Source: Erythrocercus mccallii
Taxonomy: Eukaryota > Chordata > Aves > Passeriformes > Dicruridae
Direction of reading: 5' to 3'
Assembly (NCBI GenBank): GCA_013397435.1
Contig: VZRG01000374.1
Coordinates: 313,548-377,547 of the forward strand
DNA: 64,000 bases
The translations under genes were made by a program, and so were the position numbers. The notes under the pieces were generated by a model, which did no database searches, had not been told where the DNA came from, and saw nothing but the letters and a program-made list of their open reading frames with translations. Positions 48,801-61,497 of the stretch are shown here, in pieces. Every line of letters starts with the position of its first letter. Positions within the stretch are counted from its first letter, which is position 1.

Positions 48801-49250
48801 ATGAGCCCTGTGAAGCCAGAGATTTCCAATATCCTAGTTACTCGTGATGGAGCTGAGCTGCAGTGATATTTAGCTGTATTTAAACTTCACTGCCATCTGA
48901 GAAATTATCAGCACTTGCTGGGCACTGAGCAGAAGTATAAAAGATACGCATTTTGTGACTCTAGATATCTCACACACCAGTAAAGTCCCAAATTCATTAG
49001 GATTGAATATGCAAGCACTTGCCTATCAGCACAGTAAGTTGCCAGAAAAAAAAAAATAATGGAGTTTGTGAGTTCCACACATTAAAGGCAGTGAGTTCAC
49101 TTTATGTGGTTTTTACTTTCTAAAGCATGCAGCCTTACAGACATGAACACATGATCTTGCAGTTTTGTCTGTGAGAAAAGATCCAGTGCTGGATCCATTG
49201 AATGTTTTGGGCTTTATTTTGTTTTGGCTTGATTTTTTTCTTTGAAAGTG

Positions 49251-49280
49251 TTTTTTTTTTGTTGTTTTTTTTTTTTTTTT
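49251..49280. repeat. Two poly(T) runs split by GTTG
   Basis: T10, GTTG, then T16. The reverse strand gives a Lys-rich spurious frame. Confidence 0.95.
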
Positions 49281-52122
49281 GTAGAAACTGAGGTGGAAAG
49301 GGACTATGAATGCATGAAATTTTCCAGTACTTTAGGCTTTGTTTGTAAATAAAACAGTTTTTGGCTCTACTTTCTCTTGGCATGTGATGAACAATAACAA
49401 ATGGCATAATTTTCAGAAAGTTTTGACAGTGGAAGATTGTTCCTTGCCCTTCTGTCAGCATTACTCTTTCATTTTCGAAATCTCATGAGGAGTCATGGTG
49501 CCATGAGGTCAGAGTTGAAAAGTCTTTCTTGTTTCTGCTTGGACTGTGCTACCTTACTTGTGCCTTATTGCAGTTGTAACTTGAACTCAGCCCTCATAGG
49601 TATTTTCTCTGATAGGGACTAAAAGTGAGTTTCAGGAAAGCTTAAATACACTGTTTCTTTCAGGCAAGACATTTTGAAAACTACACTGGACTTTTTCTAC
49701 CTTCTTGTTGGCAATAATTTCCAAATGCAATTATATGGTGTAATTATAAAGAGAACAAACTATTTCTCCCCCGTTTCCCTATTGGCAACATTTAACTCAA
49801 AAGGAGGCAGTATGTTGCCAGAGTCCTCCCACTCCAGTCCTGTCCTCCAGGGACTCTGCATATTGCTCTGGAATGCGCCAAGACCTTTTGGGACACCCAC
49901 ACCCTGGGAGAGAAAAGATGATCAGCCATTTGTTAGCTTTCCTGCACTGATTTTCTGACATTCCTTTGAAAAGTATCAGTGACATACTGTCACTATTATA
50001 TTTGTGGCCATCTAAAGCCTTGCAAAACCTTTTTCCCATCATGGTTGTTCAGGACAGGGCAGTGGTCACATGGAGATTTTTCGCATTCTGATATATCATC
50101 ATCACCAAGCATTTTCCAATATGAAACATAAATAGCTACAGTTGTGGAAAAAACCCCCAATTTAATCAAATATACAATCAGTCATGAAGTACAGTGTGCC
50201 CAAAGATTAAGAACAGCCTTAAGTAAAGTTTGTCTTTGTAACTTATATTTTAAGCAGCAATATGTTTGAAATAATTTTTCCTTTTTTTTGGTTTGTATGG
50301 TTGTGCTTTAGAATGTAAAGTAGGGAATGAATCTGAGTGTGACACATTGAGTATTTTATATACATTGCCTTGCACCTTGGATCACTTCTCTGAAATATTT
50401 GCATTGTGATTTCTTCCCTCTTAAACTCGAGTGATCATCTGCATCCCTGGCCATAGTGACCACTGATAGCTCCAAAACAATTGATGGTACTGTTTTGGAA
50501 TTATTGCATGTTTAGGTATTACATCATTACAAGAATGATTTTATGGTTTGGCATGTCGGCCAGTCATTGGTTCAAAGTAAGTATAAAACATTAATGGATC
50601 ATTTTGCCTACACATTTGAACAAGGACAGACAATTAAAAAACAAAACACAAAGCAGTGAAAAATTGGGCTGATGTTGTGAATTGTGTTCTTCAATGTGTT
50701 CCTGGTCCATAAAAGTCCGTTTTGGCATCTAGGTAGACTTTGTATTTAAAAACTGTTTTCTAGATAATGCGAACCTATCACCTTTCTCTTTTATTATGTA
50801 TATAATCCTTATCTTCCATTTGTCACTCTTTTGGTACATTCTTAGCAATTTCATGTCTGAATGCTTTCATATGTAAAAATCCAGACCTTTAATTAGTGTT
50901 AAGTTTTCTAGTTTGCACAGTTTGTAAGCTGAAATCACTAGATTATCAAACCTTGACCTGTGATGCTAACTTCTTTCTAGAGATTAAACAAGGTAGGCTT
51001 TGTTTTTTGTTTTCATTTCATGTGGCTGGGGTTGAAAAATTTTAAGTTAAACCCCAGCCATTGCTCTTGGCTTGCCAGTACATGGAGAAAAAAAGGAAGC
51101 AGGAAAGGGCAAAGTGCAGTCTGATACTTTGGAAATGCAGCACAATGAAAAGGTGAAATGTTATGGTGGCAAAATTTAATTAGCTGTAAGATAAGAGAAG
51201 ACAAAACATGACATTTATTTTTAGGAAGAAGCCTCCCACAGAGAACTCTGAATACCTTGCAGGGAGAAGCAGGCTAAAGGGGGCTATTTAGAGTACAGAT
51301 ATTCTCATTAAGCAATGAAGCAAGAAAGCATCTTTAGAAACTGAAGTTTTTATTTTTGTTGTCGTTATCACTATTAACAATGCCACCCATGAAGAAAAGT
51401 GGGTTTCTCCGACAGCCACTAGTGACACAACAGAGTTGGAATGCTAAGAAAACGGGATGTGAGCAGCTGCTTTTGCAAGCTAGGTATTCCAAAGAGAATA
51501 TACTGCAGGTATTTTTGGTGGAAGAGAGAAAATAAGTAAAATGGTAAATTGAGATTGAAATGAGAGAGTAAGGTAGAGTGAAAAGGGGAAGTAATTGTGG
51601 GAAAAGCAATATTAGAAGAAACCAAATAAAGGACCACTCAAGAAGTGCAAGGGTAGACTCTGGAAATTAGTATAAAAGGAAAAGAGCTTTCTTTTTGCAC
51701 TTCCTTTTTATCTGAAACAGTATTTTGCTAACTCTCAGCTTCCGGTATATTAGTCTGAATTAGCAGATGTCCTGATTCTCTGGATGGGGTCCCATTTTGT
51801 ACAGCATTAAGCTACAGGATGCAAAAGGCCCTGCTGTGTCTTTTACATGATCAGCAAGAATAATAGCTGAAGAAATACAGAAATGGGATTTGTTGTCTTT
51901 GTCTAGGTCATATGAGTATAATTAACCTGTTGCAGACAGCTGTGTTCAAATAAGTATTTACATATATAGGTGGGCCTATATACCTGTATATGTGTGCACA
52001 TTTGGCTGGTTGTACCAGAAAGTCAATAAGACAGGGAATAGTCAGCAAATGATAGATGGTGAAAAACAGGAATGGACAAAACGATTTGCTTTATATTGTA
52101 GTGCTGCATCCAGTTTGCTCTT

Positions 52123-52680
52123 TGTCATGGTTTAACCCCAGCTGGCAATTAAGTACCATGCAGCCAGTAGCTCACATTTTCCTAGTTGGAAGGGGAGGAT
52201 AATTGGAAAGAAGGTAAGACCCATGGGTTGAGATAAAAACAGTTTAACAACTGAAACAGAATATAATACTTATAACAATAATAAGAATTGTAATGAAAAG
52301 GGAGACAGCATAAAAGAGAGAAATAAAACAAACCCCAAGTGATGCACAAAGCAATAGTTCACCACCCACTGACCATCCCTGAGTAGGGATAGGCTCCTCC
52401 TGGCCAATTTCTCCCCATTTTATGTACTGAGCATGAGATTCTGTGTTATGAGATAAGTCTTCAGTCAGCTGAGCTCCTGTTTGTGTCCCCTCACCACTTC
52501 TTGCACCTTCAGCCTGCTGGTGGCAGGGAATGAGAAGCTGAGAAGTCCTTGACTTAGTATAAGCACTACTTAGCAACAAGTAAAATATTAGTGTGTTATC
52601 AAATTTTTTTGCATACTAAACCCAAAATGTAGCACTGTACCAGCTACTAGGAAGAAAATTATCCTAGTCAAAAGCAGGAA
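52123..52680 (-). mobile_element. Solo LTR of an avian endogenous retrovirus
   Basis: On the + strand it starts TGTCATGGTTTAACCCCAGC and ends near AAAGCAGGAA. Between them are the blocks GGGTTGAGATAAAAACAGTT, AAGTGATGCACAAAGCAA, CACCACCCACTGACC, CACTACTTAGCAACAAGTAA and CCAGCTACTAGGAAGAAAAT. This is the antisense reading of a very common avian LTR, so the element lies on the - strand, opposite to the presumed host transcript. The TATA region is degraded (CATTTTATGTACTGAG on +) and the 3' CA-side terminus is mutated, so it looks old. There is no internal retroviral sequence on either side, hence a solo LTR left by recombination. I see no clean target-site duplication. The 111-codon frame inside it is not a gene. 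Confidence 0.9.
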
Positions 52681-55600
52681 ATCCTTTCTCATTCTTGTCC
52701 CACTCATCCTACATCAACCCACAGACTCTGTATTCATAGCTATGAAGAGACTGGAAATAGCCCTTGAGTTTTCATCAGGTGATGCCCAGAAAGTTGGTAG
52801 AAGTTGTATGTAGCAGGAATGTTGTGTGTTGGGGAACACCCAGTGGGATGTGACAGCTGTGTGTGACTGACTACTCTTGTAGGTACCAGAATTCAGCCAG
52901 AGTTCACCTACAATTCATTTTTGTCTTGTTTAGATGTCATGTATCTCTCTGCAAGTCACTCTGCAGTATTTGGGCTCTGGGGGATGCATAAAAGTCTGTG
53001 ACTGTTGCTGCACTGGGGAAGGGCTGAATAAGTTAACATGGCCCCTTGTCTGAAGCAGTGCTAGACATGTGGAAAAAAAAGGCTTAGGAATAAGAATTCA
53101 TTCACTATTTCATTCCTTATTTGGTGGCAGGATATTCCCTCATGGTAATTCGTACAGTGTTTGTTTAAATACTGTCCTCTCTAGCTCAGCCAGAGGCAAC
53201 TTTTGCATGAGTAGACAGCTTAAAATCCAGCAGAGGGCAATGCTGTATTGCACCTATACAGATACTGCTAATGAGTCTACCTCGAGGACTCTTGAGTTAT
53301 CTTGCCTAATGAGAAATCATGCATTTAATTCATGACAGATTATACCAACCTTGTGGCTGGGATTTTGCAATAAAGTCCTGAGGCTTTTCTGGAAAAATCA
53401 CTCCCATTGGAGGTAGGTGTGTTGCCAGTATAGGAGTGCACTGATTACCTTGCAGGTTTGAGCTCTGCAGAAATAAACCAGTAAAGACTTGGCATAAGTT
53501 TTCACTAAAACTATAAAGTTACCATCTCTCACCTTTTCTTCTTTCCTCCCCTCACCCCTCCTCAGTACCTGCCTGTTAACTTCAGCTATTGCAGTTTTAT
53601 TAAGGCCTTTTGCCTCCATTGCTATTTCTTGCAAATTCACAAAAATGACAAAACTCAGTAGTTAAAACAGACTGTTCTTGGGAGACTCACTGAAACTGAA
53701 TCCCTTTTTTGCAGAAATTGTAAAAACCATGCATACCACAACACTTTTCTGCTTATTAAACCTCTGGGAAGAAATTAGAAACAAAGGATCAGTGGGAAGT
53801 ATCATTTAGAGTTACAAATATATTCAGCTCTCTAATCCCTCATGAAGAGTATAAAGAGCAGTGGAAAGCTTACAAGGTCTGGTGCATTTCTAGACAGGTT
53901 CAATTTCAGAGGTTTAAATGACACTGATTTCATTTGAGGTGGATGGCACTCCTGTTGTTTCAGGATTCTTGTGTGTGTAATTCTGCTCTAACTGAGGAAC
54001 CCAGAGCCTTCAAGGGCTCTTTGCTGTGACAAGGGTCCCTGGGCTCAGAGAGGAGCCCATGAAATTGGTCTTTCAGTCACACACTAACTCGTCTTTATTA
54101 CCTCTATAGCAGCTCACAGTAGTAGTACAGTCCCTGGAAAGCTGCTTTTGCCATGCTAGTCTCCAAATTCCTCAGTCAGCAGTAGCAGTAAAGAGTTTCA
54201 GTTAAGTTTATGGGAACAGAAACAAAAAGTGTTCACAAGGGATTTTGTCTTGAGTAAAGCAACTCTTTGAGAAACCTTGTGTACTTTTCCTATCCTCCCA
54301 GGTTAGACAATTCTCTGGAGTAACCTGCAGAGGCTTGGAGCACCAAATGGAGAAGGATTTCACTTTAGATGTCCAAAATGTGTATATGTTTTTATCACAC
54401 TTTGTATTTTTTTCCTCTTCCTAACTCCAAAACAAGTCATCAGTGAATTCCACATCTTGCAAGCCAGTTTGTTCTAGGGGACTAGCCATGCTTATTAGGA
54501 TGCAGGGCAGAGAATCCATTTTCTGTGGTTTGCATATTTGATTATAATTGCGGAGAGCAAAGGAGAGGAGAGGGTGGAGGGAATGAGGATTTGTTTCACT
54601 GGTGCTTACCTCTAGGGTGGTAAGGATGGTATGATATTGAGGGAGGATATATTGGAAGGGAAGGAACACAGCATAAAGCCTCTCTAATTTGAACCTAGGG
54701 TGATAGACCTTTTTGCATTTAAATATTTTGTCTCGGAGGATCCAACTTGTACAGAGAGAACTTGCTGGAGAAGAGCAAACAGATGCCACCCTTGCTTTGT
54801 CTGAGGGATTCATGCTGCTTTTCCTGTCTTGGACAGGCACCACACAGAGACATCCAGCTTGGGACCAGAAAAATACTGGGATTGATGGTTTATACACCAT
54901 TATTGTAAAGAATAGAAAATCAAGAACGTTAAATTTTAAGGGGTTTAAGACAGTGGATTACATGAGGGAGGTAGTAGTGAGTTTTTGAGTGACAAACCCT
55001 ACAATTTATAATGAATCTTCAGACAAACTCTTTTTTCTTAATTGGTCTGTGCATATAAGAAGGTGACCTAAAATTCAAAGTCTGGATCCAGTCCCCTCAC
55101 AAATTCTGTGTGTATGTGGAGCCCTGAGTGATACAGACTGCCTGCTGCTTTCTAGAAGAGCTGGGGTTCCTGGGTCAGTGCTGTAAATCCCATGCTGTAC
55201 AGGGAGGTGTCTCGAGCTACCTCCTCTGTAGGCGCCAAACCAGTGGAGCAGCCAAATTGTGTCCCAGAAGGAGGAGCTGTCTCAGGTGCTGTCCCCAGTC
55301 TGTATCTACCCCAGTGAGAACTTCAAGGTGCTTTTGGGTTCTGTCTGCCCCCACCAAATCTAGCTCTAAGAACAGGTGTTAAAAATTGATGAGGAAAAGA
55401 TATTTACTTGTGTAGTAAACAACAGGCTATAGATGTAAAGAAGGATGAAGGCAAAAGGACCGCCATGGCATTTCTTTTCAGTGAGAACTAAAGCTTCCAA
55501 GCGTTGTTTATAAAACCAGTCTCAATATCCAGCTTTTCTCAAGTCTTTAAGAGTGCAAATATCGCTTGCAGCCAACAAATTTTCATTGTCTCTGCTCTGT

Positions 55601-57484
55601 GGCCAAGTAGGGGTTTTAATTATATATATATTTTAAGGACATTTGGACTGGGTCTCTGAATACCAAGTCCTGGCTAAGCATGAATTCAAATGACTGAGGC
55701 CTAAGCCCCTGATAATAACGGTTTATTAAGGAAGCACCAACAGAGCTGAACTGGAGTGGACTGAATGGCTAAACCAAAATAATGGGATGCTTGTGGCAAC
55801 CAGAAAATGATTGTTTATTGGCATTATCCCAGGATAAACTTCTGCCAAGAGCACACTGTCTTTCCTTGCCAAGTTCTTCATATGGGAAAATACAGTACTG
55901 GACTTCTGCACATATTAGCAGTGCAGAAGACTGGGAAGAGGAGAAGTGGCAATTTGCATGAAGAAGGGAAAAATATGTACACCCCAAAAAAATGGTGTAA
56001 ACAATGTGATCCCTAGAGCTCCACTCAGCAGCGGGCTCTAAAGAGATCACCTAGGATTCAACTTCAGGAACATGGTCTGAAAAACTTGGATTTGGCTATG
56101 GAGTTTTATCACTTGAATCTCTTAAGTATCCCTCCATGCATCATGCAGAGAGCAAAAAAATTTGAAACTTTTTTCTAAAAATCCTGCCTCTATGATTGTT
56201 GAAGTGCTTGCAAGCAGTTTCTTTCACTCATGACAAACAGGATTGTTTTGCAACTCCGCTGGGAGATGCATTCTCAGGAAAATTCTGTTGAATAACACTT
56301 GGCAAATATTTTATTCACTGAGAAATGCAGTTACACAGTGTACTACACATGACTGCAGGTTAAGTTTAAAAGTTTATGGAATGACTGCTGCTCAGACAAG
56401 GAAGGAGAGAGGCTTCTCTATACTGTACTGCCTTGCCCTTTTCTAGCAGTCTTTTGAATATCATATTTAGTGAGGGAGTCCTGATTCACATTACCTCTCT
56501 GTTGTGGTGGGAAAGATTTTTCTTTTCAGCCCAAAACTGGCATATCTGAATGCCAAAAATATTGCCCTATGAGGCACTTTATAGTGGTAGTTTCCCATAT
56601 CTACTGTGCAAGCTAAACGTTTGATATAAAAAACTTCAATATTCTCTAGGGAATAATAATCTCACTTTCCAGGAAAATGCCTTGGAGACCATCAGAAATA
56701 TCTGTAATATAAACCAATTTATATATACTGCAAGTATGCACTTCTGTATGGACTTCCAAAATGGAAAGATTTTTATGGAAAGCAACAAGTAACAAAAAAG
56801 CTCAACTGTCCAAAAGCGCTGCACTGAAGGATCACCTCAGGTGTGATGCATGCTGTACAACTTCATCCTCTCTCATCTGAAATTATATAGCTACAGCATA
56901 GTTTGACTTTTTTTACCTTGGATAGAAAAATGAAACATTCTAATAAGTGACTGGACAGGGACAATTCGTTCTTCCTGGGCATATTTGAAAGTGGATTTTT
57001 CTGTCTAGGATGTTTTCCTCCTTAAGGTGAAAGATTTTTTTCTCTGAAAAAAGTTCTCTCTGTCACACCCATTTTTTTGGATAATTACAAGTAAGTTGAT
57101 TTATGTCTATAAACCTCAGTTTCTGCTCTTCCAAGTTGATTTGTACTTTCCTTTCTTCCACTGGCTTGCTTGTTTCTAGGACACATGAAATCTCCCATGG
57201 ATGGAGGCATTACCTTGTGGTGCTGATACCATCAGTGAACAGCATAAAGCTGCTTCACTGCAGCTGTCAAAAGGTTGTTCTTTTCTTGCACTGAGAAGGT
57301 GAAGGTGAGCATTGGCCTGTTTCCAATAACTGAAAAGGAAATGGCAGTGCATCCCAACTAATTTTTGCTACTATTAAATTATATGATGAATGTTCTTTCA
57401 TGAATTCAAAGGAGGGTCCAAGTTAGTTAAAATTGCACTGGAACAAGTGAGGCAGTTCTCAAAGTTCTAGCTAAGTGGGAAGGG
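52681..57484 (+). other. Intronic stretch, nothing recognised
   Basis: Unique-looking DNA with a (TA)n run at 55619-55631. Overlapping frames at 54421-54988 (159 codons on -, 91 on +) show no domain and no splice context. Confidence 0.5.
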
Positions 57485-57804
57485 CTGTGAAGTACCTGGC
57501 AGGAAGTTGTGGCCAGGTCAGGGTCAGTCTCTTTTCCCAAGTAACAGGTGATAGGTTGAGCGGGAAAGGCCTCAAGTTGCCCCAGGGGAGGTTTAGATTG
57601 AATATTACAAAATATTTCTTCACTGAAGGGGCTGTCAAGCACTGGAACAGGCTGCCCAGGGAAGTGGCTGAGTCATCGTCCCTGTAACGTGAAGATGTGA
57701 CACTGAGAGATGTGGATTAGTGGTGGTCTTGGCAGTCTGGGTTGATGGTTGAACTTGATGATCTTAAAGGTATTTTCCAACCTAAAATATGCTGTGTTTA
57801 TATG
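57485..57804 (+). mobile_element. CR1 LINE 3' fragment
   Basis: Blocks CCCAAGTAACAGGTGATAGG, CCTCAAGTTGCCCCAGGGGA, TGTCAAGCACTGGAACAGGC, GCCCAGGGAAGTGGCTGAGT and the terminal TATTTTCCAACCTAAAATAT define a CR1 3' end in sense. It belongs to the same subfamily type as the copy at 7.6 kb, but keeps the segment which that copy lacks. The 5' border is blurred; degraded CR1 sequence may extend to about 57,430. Confidence 0.92.
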
Positions 57805-58714
57805 AATCAATTGCAGAATGTGAGGTCTGGGATTTTGGCTTTATTTGCTGTCTGGTGTCACACTGGAGGGCACGTGTGCCTCGGAGATGCTATTTGCTGA
57901 CTGGCAAAGATGAGACAACATGCCACACAACTGTTGCCCTCTGCTCACTGCTTTTGAAAGAGAAGGTTTAAAAATGCATTCTAGCCCAGTGTCACAACAA
58001 GGCTGAAACACAGATTTCATTTCAGAGAGCCTTTGTTTCAATTTATTTATTTCCCTAATTCATTTTTGCATAGCTGTCCCAATGCTCTGATGTTTGTCAC
58101 TTGAAGCAAAGAGACAATTTCTCTGAAAAAAACCGTATAAATGGAGTCCCTTGGAAAGATTAATAGAGGGCATTGGTGCAAAGCTCTGTGCTTTCAGGTT
58201 AGATAGTTTTCTGACTGTACTGCATATTTTGGAATGTCATCTGAAGGAATAAACAGCAAAGGAGACAGAGTCATAATGAAAGAAGAAATAAAATGGGTTA
58301 TTTTCTTTATGAGTATGGACTATTCCCCAGAGCCTGATTTGAAGTTAAAAAAAACCAAAAAACAAAGCAGTAAAGATTCTCCAACCTGACAGTCATCTCA
58401 GGCAAATCAAAACTGAAATATTTGCCAAAATTTGTTTACTTTTGAGGAAAGATAGTTATCAAAGATAAGGGGGTTCTGCTGAGCCTTGCAGCTTTTCTTT
58501 AGCAACATGCTGAGCCACTGGGAGTTTCACAGTGTTCCTGCTGCCCTCCTCTGTTTGAGGGAGTCTGGCTACCCTGCTCAAAACCTGGAACCATAGAGGC
58601 ATGAGATGCAGGAAAGTAGAGCAAGCTGCAGCTGATGCTGGCTAATAAAATTATCCCCTCTTCACATAATCATTTTTATTATGGGTTTCTCAGTGTTCTT
58701 TTAAGGGAGACAAG
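57805..58714 (+). other. Intronic stretch between CR1 and MIR fragments
   Basis: I see nothing recognisable here beyond ordinary intronic sequence. Confidence 0.5.
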
Positions 58715-58825
58715 TGCTATTATCCCTGTTCCATAGATGCAGAAGTGAGGATAGTGACAGATGCTGTGATTTGCCTACTGCCATTGAGCTGAAAATGTCT
58801 TCATTGGGACAGAGGCGGAAAATGG
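58715..58825 (-). mobile_element. Ancient MIR-type SINE fragment, reversed
   Basis: Read on the - strand, the segment gives GCAAATCACAGCATCTGTCA, CTATCCTCACTTCTGCATCT, GGAACAGGGATAATAGCAC in the order expected of the MIR middle region (gcaagtcactta, cctcagtttcctcatctgt, aaatggggataatagtac). It is degraded, as expected for so old an element. Its survival may only reflect the slow loss of DNA in this intron. Confidence 0.65.
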
Positions 58826-60393
58826 AAATGAAAATACAGTGGAGGCATCTGTTTGGCTTGTACAGTACAGCTGTTCATTATGCAAATCATGTCACAGCTT
58901 AAACAGCTCTCAAACTATGATTCATTCACAATGGTGGTGTGACCAATGGGACTGTGGTGACATCAAAGTATATCCGCACACAGTTTGTGTCCTCACTGAA
59001 TTAGTAATAATCTTTGGCTCTGGACACAGTTGCAAAAATTGCTCCTTGATTGCTCCTTTTTTTTCTTCCTGACTTTGTTACAACTGCAATGGACAGGAAA
59101 ATGGGGCTTCATAAGCTTGCTCTGTTTCAATAAATGAATTTATATGACTAAAGAAAACTTTCTCTTGGATAGGGATAGTGAGAGACTCCTTTCTGCATTC
59201 TGCTCAGCAAGTGGCTGGGAATATGCCACTCCTTACTCTAACATTTTTCAGAAGGTACCCAAATTAATCTCTGGTAGATGAAAATACATTAGGTAGCCAA
59301 GGAGGTGTCAGCAATATTCTTTATATCAGAAGGCTCTCTGTAATAGTATTTATTTGCCCTTTTCAGTCTTGTAGTGTCATGGTAGTGGAGTAGTTGGGAT
59401 CTGGTCACTTACCAGAGACTTTGAAAAACCATGAAAAAGTTCTTTGTGTTTTAACAGTCTCAGACAATCAGAAGATCATTAGGTAAAGCAAAACCACTGG
59501 TAGTTTGAGGTGTGAAAAGAGGCAGAAAGAATAATTACTCAGAGCCTGTTTTCCCTCTGCTTGCACCTTGGGGAAGCAGAGTTGAAAGGGAATAGAGAGA
59601 GAGGATTTATTTACCAGTCGATGTGGTGCTCATGATCATAGCACAAGGAGAGAAACAGTTGATGCAGAGGATGCACAAGAGAGTTCAGTCAGAAACTTGG
59701 CCTCACTGTCACAGAAACAAAAATCCTTGGGGGTAATGGAGGTCAGTCTCCTCTGGTCTTCCTGGTGATCAGAGTGTCTAATCTTTAGTCCTGGAGAAAT
59801 GAAAGTCTAAGAAACCCACTGTGATTTTGTTGATACTGAGGCAGCAGCTGTGATTGTTTTGGGAAGAGCAGGGAGGGGAAAAAATTGCAGTAACAAGTGG
59901 CTTAAAATGTATTTTTCAGTAAAGATCTGGAAATATAGTGGAATGAACTGAAATGTGAGTTGGTTTGGTGTGGGTTTTTGTTGTTTCTCCAGCCTCTCAG
60001 CTGGAGCAGTGGGGGTGGAAGGTCAATAGAGAGGCAGTTGCAGAACTGTGTTAGTTATCAGTTCAGAGCCCATACCTGCTCAGACCCACAAAGAGCAAAG
60101 AGAGGAAGAAAATGTGTGTGTTGTGGATGAGAACAAAATAAGAGCTTGGGGAATGAGAGGAAACAGATTTCAACAGCAATATTTGTTTGAAAAATCTCAT
60201 TTCTAAGACAATTTCTGAAGTCCAGGGCTAAGAGAATGATCTCTGTACACTCAGTGGGGACCAACAGAAAAAATAGCAACCACCTCTTTTACATTAAAGA
60301 AATATATTTTTTTTGAAAGCACAGCATGATTTTCATCCCTTTATGGACATAGCAGGTTTTCTTAACATCAGTTTATGATACTAAAAGGTTTGG

Positions 60394-60410
60394 TTTTTTT
60401 TTTTTTTTTT
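60394..60410. repeat. Poly(T) tract, 17 bases
   Basis: Uninterrupted T run preceded by GGTTTGG, again the G/T-rich type common in this window. Confidence 0.95.
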
Positions 60411-61483
60411 GTTGCTAGGTTGTTAGTTGGATCTTTTTTCCTTCTCAATTATTACTGTTTAGAAATATTAGATGTGTTCCCTAGGATTTCTGAAAAATAA
60501 AATCACTTTTTAAAAATCTCATGTTGGAAGTCTGGAAAGAAAGAAGCATAACATTTTTAATCCCCTTGAAAGTTTTTACCATTTCCACTCACAGATTTTT
60601 ACTTGTTCACACACATTTTTAATTCTTTGGCCTTTTAACCATCAGTCCTGCCTGATGTGTTTGTTTAGCAACTATGTTTTCACTTACTACACTTTTCCTT
60701 TGAGGAAGAAACTATTTGCTACCATTATGTCTTGTTCACAACTGTACTGCATGAATGATAAATTTTGAAATTGACACCTTTTATAACTGACTCATTCTTC
60801 TTTGATCAGATAAAATATTATAGTGATTATAGTTTGCCCAGTTTGGCAAATTTTGCCTAAAACTTGCAATAAAGGAATTGCATAGCTCTTGGTGCTCCCT
60901 GAGACAGAGCTGGCTAATGAGAAGTCCAAACAGAGGTTCAGATTTCTAGTTTGGATATTATGTTGCAGACGTATCTGTAGAGTCTGCCTGTGAGGAGCAG
61001 TAAGATCCTCTGTATAGCTTGAGTAAAATTATTTTTTAATGGAAGAGAATGCAGTTGTATAGTATTGAGCACACATAAATTTGTTTTAATTCATAGGAAT
61101 GCTTTCAAAGATTTGCTGTCCTGTGGATACTGGTGTTATCCCATGAAACATTCTGGAAAAATGAAAGAAATGTTCCATCTGTATTTGTTCGTATCACCCA
61201 TTTTCTTGACTCTTACACCAGTCTAAATTATGCTCAGCATTTAAAGGCAGAATTCATGTTCTTAGGGGTATCTGTTATCAACTTGAACTATTCATTTGTG
61301 TCTGGGGAACTAGAAATATAAAATATCACAGTATGTGTCTTTGCTTTAGCCTGATGTGAGAGACAAATATTCAATCAGCTAAGCAAATATCAAAGTTAGG
61401 GGAACTGTTATCCACAACTGAACTAATTAGTTTATTTACTTGAATAAAAGATGGGATGTGTTAATAGGTCCTTGTTTTTTGCC

Positions 61484-61497
61484 TTTTTTTTTTTTTT
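61484..61497. repeat. Poly(T) tract, 14 bases
   Basis: Uninterrupted T run. Confidence 0.93.

Larger units (their letters stand above)
36781..52122 (+). other. Intronic stretch, mostly unrecognised
   Basis: It holds a 12-bp tandem repeat (37431-37466), a GA-rich run (42800-42850), T runs (49251-49280) and a few hairpins. No retroelement is recognised across about 15 kb. The frame at 46018-46293 is discussed under findings. Confidence 0.5.

Noticed and set aside
52244..52579. 111-codon - strand frame
   Set aside because: It is contained in the solo LTR, which is not coding.
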